In this document: piece after piece, positions 44,041-48,113 of the stretch | Layout: each line of letters begins with the position of its first letter | How positions within the stretch are numbered: the stretch's first letter is position 1 | Origin: an uncultured Hyphomicrobiales bacterium | GTDB lineage: Bacteria; Pseudomonadota; Alphaproteobacteria; Rhizobiales; Xanthobacteraceae | Reading direction: 5' to 3' | Length of the DNA: 48,113 nt | NCBI GenBank assembly: GCA_903885555.1 | Contig: CAISIV010000161.1 | Coordinates: 1-48,113 of the forward strand | The notes under the pieces: model-generated | What the model was told of the DNA's origin: nothing | Databases searched by the model: none | Seen by the model: the letters and a program-made list of their open reading frames with translations, nothing else | Translations under genes and position numbers: made by a program

Positions 44041-44469
44041 ATGAAACCGATTTACATCCTGAACGGTCCCAATCTAAATCGCCTCGGCAAGCGCGAGCCT
44101 GAAATCTACGGCAAGGCGACGCTCGCCGACGTCGAAGGGTTCTGCCGCGAGGCGGCGGGCGATCACGCCGTCGAATTCCGTCAGACCAACAGCGAGGCCG
44201 AATTTATCGGCTGGATTCACGAAGCCATCGACGAAGGCGGCGGCATCATCATCAATCCCGCTGCTTTTACATTCACGTCGATCGCCATCCTTGACGCGCT
44301 CAAAATGTTCAAAGGACCGATCATCGAACTGCATATTTCAAACATTCATAAGCGCGAGCCGTACTATCACCACTCTTACGTGTCGAAGGTGGCGACGGCC
44401 GTCATTGCCGGCCTCGGGACGCACGGATATCGCGTGGCCACCGGTTCGATGCTGGAGCTGCTGAAGTAG
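44041..44469 (+). CDS. aroQ: type II 3-dehydroquinate dehydratase-like protein with altered substrate pocket
   Basis: 142 residues, type II DHQase length. Catalytic residues kept: Arg18 and Tyr23 (GKREPEIYG), Asn72 (INPAAF), Glu96 and His98 (IIELHISNIHKRE), Arg105. Replaced: the His of NPGAYTHTS is Phe78 (NPAAFTFTS), the Gly is Ala74, and the second Arg of REEFRHHS is Tyr109 (REPYYHHS). In the family these His and Arg contact the substrate C4/C5 hydroxyls, so the natural substrate may differ from 3-dehydroquinate. Last gene of the DctPQM operon and opposite an AroE-like gene, so catabolic rather than biosynthetic. Symbol reflects family only. Confidence 0.85.
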   Translation: MKPIYILNGPNLNRLGKREPEIYGKATLADVEGFCREAAGDHAVEFRQTNSEAEFIGWIHEAIDEGGGIIINPAAFTFTSIAILDALKMFKGPIIELHISNIHKREPYYHHSYVSKVATAVIAGLGTHGYRVATGSMLELLK

Positions 44470-44602
44470 GGCGCCCCTGCGGCGGTCGCGTCTCTTTCCG
44501 GGACCGATGAGGGGTGTTTACGGCGCTTTTGGGTAGCCTCCAGCCCCTTTTGCACCTGCGCCCCCGACCCCCTATATGTCTCCCTCCAGGAGACAATTGC
44601 CC

Positions 44603-45661
44603 ATGTCCGCGATCCCCGCCGCCCCTGAAAAAATCCCCGTTACCGTGCTCACCGGCTATCTCGGCGCCGGCAAGACAACGCTGCTCAACCGCATTCTGTC
44701 GGAGCCGCACGGCAAGAAATACGCTGTCATCGTCAACGAGTTCGGCGAAATCGGCATCGACAACGAGCTGGTGGTGAACGCCGATGAAGAAGTCTTCGAG
44801 ATGAACAATGGCTGCATCTGCTGCACCGTGCGCGGCGACCTGGTGCGCATCATCGACGGGCTGATGCGGCGTAAGGGCAAGTTTGACGCCATCATCGTCG
44901 AGACCACGGGGCTCGCCGATCCGGCGCCGGTGGCGCAGACCTTTTTCATGGACGAGAACGTCGGCGCCAAGACTCGGCTCGACGCGGTGGTGACGGTGGC
45001 CGACGCCAAGTGGCTTAAAGATCGGCTCAAGGACGCGCCCGAGGCCAAGAACCAGATCGCCTTCGCCGACGTCATCTTGCTTAACAAGACCGATCTCGTG
45101 ACGCCCGCCGAACTGGCCGAAGTCGAGGCGCGCATCCGCGCCATCAATCCCTATGCGCGGCTGCACCGCACCGTGCGTTCGCAGGTCGATATTGCCGAAG
45201 TGCTCGAGCGCAACGCCTTCGATCTCGACCGTATTTTGGACATCGAGCCACAATTCCTCACCGCCGACAGTCACGACCACGATCATGACCATCATCACGA
45301 CCATGATCACGGCCACGACCATCACCACCATCACGATCACGGCGGGCTGAAGCACTATCACGACGAAGACATGCAATCGATTTCGATCAAGACCGACAAG
45401 CCGATCGATCCCGACAAGTTTTTCCCTTGGGTGCAGAATCTGGTGGCGACCGACGGCAAGGATATTCTGCGCTCCAAGGGCATCCTGAACTTCAAGGACG
45501 ATCCCGAGCGTTATGTGTTCCAGGGCGTGCACATGATCCTCGACGGCGATCATCAGCGGAAATGGAAAGCCGACGAGACGCGCGACAGCCGCATCGTCTT
45601 CATCGGCCGCCAGTTGCCGGAAGACAAAATCCGTCAGGGTTTTGCAGGCTGCATCGCGTAG
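44603..45661 (+). CDS. CobW/COG0523 G3E GTPase with His-rich loop (zinc metallochaperone type)
   Basis: 352 residues. Walker [10 protein letters not shown] (18-26), the zinc-binding CxCC (CICC, 71-74), Walker B region [15 protein letters not shown] (161-164), and a His/Asp-rich insertion (about 224-253, over 15 His) before the CobW C-terminal domain (about 260-345). COG0523 proteins deliver zinc or serve cobalamin or nitrile hydratase; the His-rich loop favours zinc. ATG at 44603 after CAGGAGA; an upstream in-frame start at 44576 overlaps the SD. The WD40 gene starts 4 bp after its stop. Confidence 0.9.
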   Translation: MSAIPAAPEKIPVTVLTGYLGAGKTTLLNRILSEPHGKKYAVIVNEFGEIGIDNELVVNADEEVFEMNNGCICCTVRGDLVRIIDGLMRRKGKFDAIIVETTGLADPAPVAQTFFMDENVGAKTRLDAVVTVADAKWLKDRLKDAPEAKNQIAFADVILLNKTDLVTPAELAEVEARIRAINPYARLHRTVRSQVDIAEVLERNAFDLDRILDIEPQFLTADSHDHDHDHHHDHDHGHDHHHHHDHGGLKHYHDEDMQSISIKTDKPIDPDKFFPWVQNLVATDGKDILRSKGILNFKDDPERYVFQGVHMILDGDHQRKWKADETRDSRIVFIGRQLPEDKIRQGFAGCIA

Positions 45662-45665
45662 TCCC

Positions 45666-46661
45666 GTGGCCGAAGCCCCCATTCCATCGCTAGCCACCCG
45701 CGTTCGTCCCGTGAAAGCGGAGGCGGCGATCGTCGGCGTGCATTTCTTCGGCGCCACGCCGGTCTTCGTGCTGGGCGAGGAGGCGCTGCTCTATATTCGG
45801 AGTGAAGACGAGGACCGTGTCGCGGTGCACGGCGGCGGCATTCTGGTCAGCGCCTCGGACGGCGAGCGCATCGTCACCGGCGGTGACGACGGCAAGCTGA
45901 TCGCGACCGACATCGACGGCGAGCACGAGGTCATCGCTACCGACGAGAAAAAGCGCTGGATCGATCAGGTTGCGCTCGGGCCGGATAACGCGGTGGCCTG
46001 GTCGGCCGGCAAGACGGCCAACGTCCGCACCAAGAAGGGTGAGGTCCGCAGCGTCGATGCGCCGTCGACGGTGGCGGGCCTGTGTTTCGCACCCAAGGGG
46101 TTGCGGCTGGCGATCGCGCATTACAACGGCGCCTCGCTCTGGTTTCCCAATGCCGAGGCGGCGCCCACGAAATTCGAATGGAAGGGCTCGCACCTCGCGG
46201 TGACGATCAGCCCGGACGGCAAATTCCTGATGACCGCCATGCAGGAATCGACGCTGCACGGCTGGCGGATAACCGACGCCAAGAACATGCGAATGTCGGG
46301 GTATTCCGCGCGGGTCAGAAGCATGAACTGGACCGCGGACGGCAAATTCCTGGCGACGTCCGGCTCCGAACAGCTGATTTTGTGGCCGTTCGACGGCAAG
46401 GATGGACCGATGGGCCGTCAGCCGACCATGCTGGCGCCGTCCACGTCGCGCGTTGCCGTCGTCGCCTGCCACCCGAAACAGCCTGTGGTCGCAACCGGTT
46501 ATGCGGACGGACGGGTCGTGCTCGTTCGTATCGATGACGGCGCGCTGATCGAGGCGCGCGAGGCCGACGGCCAGCCGGTCTCAGCGCTCGGCTGGGATGG
46601 CGCCGGGCGCTTGCTTGCTTTCGGCACCGAGTTCGGCGACGCCGGCATTCTGACACTCTGA
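45666..46661 (+). CDS. WD40-repeat beta-propeller protein
   Basis: About 331 residues. Repeats are visible as recurring SPDGKFL...TLHGWRI, TADGKFLATSGSEQLILWPF and QPVVATGYADGRVVLVRID blocks, roughly seven blades, no signal peptide and no enzyme domain. Probably a cytoplasmic scaffold. It begins 4 bp after the CobW stop and I know this CobW-WD40 pairing from other Rhizobiales, so it may assist metal transfer; that is inference. The start is a GTG (45666) without a clear SD; a TTG at 45642 overlapping cobW is the alternative. Confidence 0.8.
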   Translation: MAEAPIPSLATRVRPVKAEAAIVGVHFFGATPVFVLGEEALLYIRSEDEDRVAVHGGGILVSASDGERIVTGGDDGKLIATDIDGEHEVIATDEKKRWIDQVALGPDNAVAWSAGKTANVRTKKGEVRSVDAPSTVAGLCFAPKGLRLAIAHYNGASLWFPNAEAAPTKFEWKGSHLAVTISPDGKFLMTAMQESTLHGWRITDAKNMRMSGYSARVRSMNWTADGKFLATSGSEQLILWPFDGKDGPMGRQPTMLAPSTSRVAVVACHPKQPVVATGYADGRVVLVRIDDGALIEAREADGQPVSALGWDGAGRLLAFGTEFGDAGILTL

Positions 46662-46773
46662 CTGTTTTCCGAAATTATTGAGTGCGATTCGTCGGTTGCG
46701 GCGGTTTGGCCGGGAACAAACGTCCTTGCGGCGGATTGGCAACGCGCATTCCGTTTCGGGGCAGGGAAGACAA

Positions 46774-48113
46774 ATGACCACTTCAAAATTGCGACGGCTG
46801 GCGCTGGCCTTGCTCACCGGCAGCGCCATTGCCGTTGTTTCGCTTCCGGCCTCGGTCGTCGTCGGTTCGCTGACGCCGGCTTACGCTCAGGTTTCCGAGG
46901 AATTCCAGCAGGCGCTCGAGCCTTACGGCGTGTGGCAGCAGCATCCGCGCTGGGGCGATGTCTGGGTGCCGGACCAGCGTCCGCGCGGCTGGCGTCCCTA
47001 CACCGTCGGTCACTGGGTCTATACCGACGACTGGGGCTGGTACTGGATTTCCGATGACGACGAAGCCGATTGGGGCTGGGTCACTTATCACTACGGCCGC
47101 TGGATTTCCGAACGCGGCAACTGGTTCTGGGTGCCCGGCCAAGACTGGAGTCCGGCTTGGGTCGATTGGCGGCGCGGCGATCGCTACGTCGGCTGGGCGG
47201 CGCTGCCGCCGGACGACGTCATCTACGAATACAATAACGATCCGACCTACTGGACCTTCGTCGAGCCGCGTTACGTCACAGCGCCCCGCGTGCGCACATA
47301 CTTCGTGCCGTCGCCGCGCATTCGCGACGTCATCCGCACCACAGTGATCGTCAACCGCGCTTTCCGGAGCGACGGCCGCATCGCGGTCAATCCGGGAATC
47401 TCGCCGGCCTTCATCGGCGCGGCGTCGCGCCGGCCGATTCAAACCTATCGTGTCGCGCCGCGCGTGCTGGCCGGCACGCAGGGCGTCAGCGGTGCCGTCA
47501 CCGTGCGGCGCGAAGACTTCCGCCAGCGCGGCGCGCCGCGCGGTCCCAGCATGATGGCGCCCGTATCGGTGCAGCGCACGACGACGGTGATTCAGCCGGC
47601 GACTTCCGTGCCGCCGCCGCAGCCTCTGCGCCAAGATGAGCGCGGCCGGCTCGGCACGCATCCGCCGCGCGCCGCACAAAGTGGTGGTGCAGCGACTCCG
47701 CAGCAGCAACAACAGCAGACGCCTGGGGCTCAATCGCCCGCGGGCGTGCCGCAACGCCAAAGTCCCGGTTTGCGTCCCGCTGCACCGGCGGGAGTCGCGC
47801 CAACAGCGCCGCCGCCCGCGGCGCCGCTTGCTGCGCCACCGGCATCGCCGCCACCCGCAATGGCGCCAGCGTCTCCACCACCGCCCGCTGTGGCGCCGCC
47901 ACCGCCGGCAATGACGCCACCTCCGGCTGCTGCGCCGCCGCGTCCCGCGCCGCCGAGCGCGCCGCCGCAACGTACAGGCGAGCCGCCGCGCGCGCGCCCT
48001 GAGCGTCCGATCGCGCCGCAGGCTCCACCGCCATCGCCGCCGCCTCAGCAGCGTCAATCGGCGCCGCCGCCGCCACCCGCGGCGCAATCGCGTCCTGCGG
48101 CACCGCCGCCGCC
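46774..48113 (+). CDS. secreted DUF6600-type protein with Pro-rich tail (3' truncated by window edge)
   Basis: Open frame of 446 codons with no stop before the window ends. Signal peptide (LALALLTGSAIAVVSLPASV ... PAYAQ, cleavage about residue 38). Residues about 45-160 are Trp/Tyr-rich (GVWQQHPRWGDVWVPDQRPR, YTDDWGWYWISDD, WGWVTYHYGRW), the DUF6600 pattern. From about 265 the sequence turns into Pro/Ala/Gln low complexity (QQQQQQ, PPPAAPLAAPP), likely a wall-spanning disordered tail. Function unknown. SD AGGGA lies 7 nt before the ATG. Confidence 0.85.
   Translation, partial: MTTSKLRRLALALLTGSAIAVVSLPASVVVGSLTPAYAQVSEEFQQALEPYGVWQQHPRWGDVWVPDQRPRGWRPYTVGHWVYTDDWGWYWISDDDEADWGWVTYHYGRWISERGNWFWVPGQDWSPAWVDWRRGDRYVGWAALPPDDVIYEYNNDPTYWTFVEPRYVTAPRVRTYFVPSPRIRDVIRTTVIVNRAFRSDGRIAVNPGISPAFIGAASRRPIQTYRVAPRVLAGTQGVSGAVTVRREDFRQRGAPRGPSMMAPVSVQRTTTVIQPATSVPPPQPLRQDERGRLGTHPPRAAQSGGAATPQQQQQQTPGAQSPAGVPQRQSPGLRPAAPAGVAPTAPPPAAPLAAPPASPPPAMAPASPPPPAVAPPPPAMTPPPAAAPPRPAPPSAPPQRTGEPPRARPERPIAPQAPPPSPPPQQRQSAPPPPPAAQSRPAAPPP

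Overview
The window reads as chromosomal DNA of a GC-rich (low 60s percent by eye) alphaproteobacterium of the order Hyphomicrobiales, close to Bradyrhizobium, Pseudolabrys or other Xanthobacteraceae. The signs are two copies of a 49-bp intergenic palindrome of the common rhizobial type, several orphan Bug/TctC periplasmic receptors, small conserved rhizobial proteins (DUF3297, an LTXXQ protein, a short acidic protein with a TTG start), many TTG/GTG starts and many 1-4 bp stop/start overlaps. I see no tRNA, rRNA, CRISPR array, IS element, integrase or phage gene.

Layout. 0-2.5 kb: 3' end of a formate dehydrogenase alpha subunit, then a convergent TPR/glycosyltransferase-like gene. 2.7-7.1 kb: a forward catabolic-looking group (aldehyde dehydrogenase, secreted carboxymuconolactone-decarboxylase-like protein, Gfo/Idh/MocA oxidoreductase, Bug receptor). 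7.1-9.9 kb: a reverse group with an APH(3')-like kinase, an interrupted cyclopropane-fatty-acid synthase gene and two small genes. 10-13.9 kb: tricarballylate-dehydrogenase-like flavoprotein, SH3-domain protein, two small genes, bioB, crcB. 14-19 kb: a TetR / membrane-fusion protein / RND efflux operon whose RND gene is interrupted. 19.2-22.7 kb: a biuret-hydrolase-like enzyme coupled to an unusual permease, then two half-size permeases. 22.7-26 kb: DUF6494 protein, bactofilin, Cys-rich secreted protein, Bug receptor, KdgK-like kinase. 26.2-29.4 kb: fused TRAP permease plus TAXI receptor. 29.5-32 kb: Znu-type zinc ABC transporter with a Zur-like site. 32-37 kb: class II aldolase, small unknowns, LTXXQ protein, two PilZ proteins and a secreted metallo-beta-lactamase-fold hydrolase. 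37-39.5 kb: a protein with three fused RidA domains and a Bug receptor. 39.5-44.5 kb: a divergent locus with GntR and an AroE-like dehydrogenase on one side and a DctPQM TRAP transporter and an AroQ-like dehydratase on the other. 44.6-48.1 kb: a His-rich CobW GTPase, a WD40 protein and a DUF6600 protein that runs off the end.

Main points. (1) The GntR/AroE/TRAP/AroQ locus looks like an uptake and breakdown module for a quinate- or shikimate-like acid. Its AroQ keeps the catalytic Arg, Tyr, Glu and His but has replaced two residues that in the family contact the substrate hydroxyls, so it may act on a different substrate. (2) Two otherwise intact genes 7.3 kb apart are each broken by one in-frame TAG exactly where the family has Glu. 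TAG is also the ordinary stop of many genes here, so general recoding is unlikely. Recent mutation, assembly error and read-through remain open. (3) A single-chain protein of three RidA domains and a pair of half-length, mutually homologous permeases are unusual architectures.
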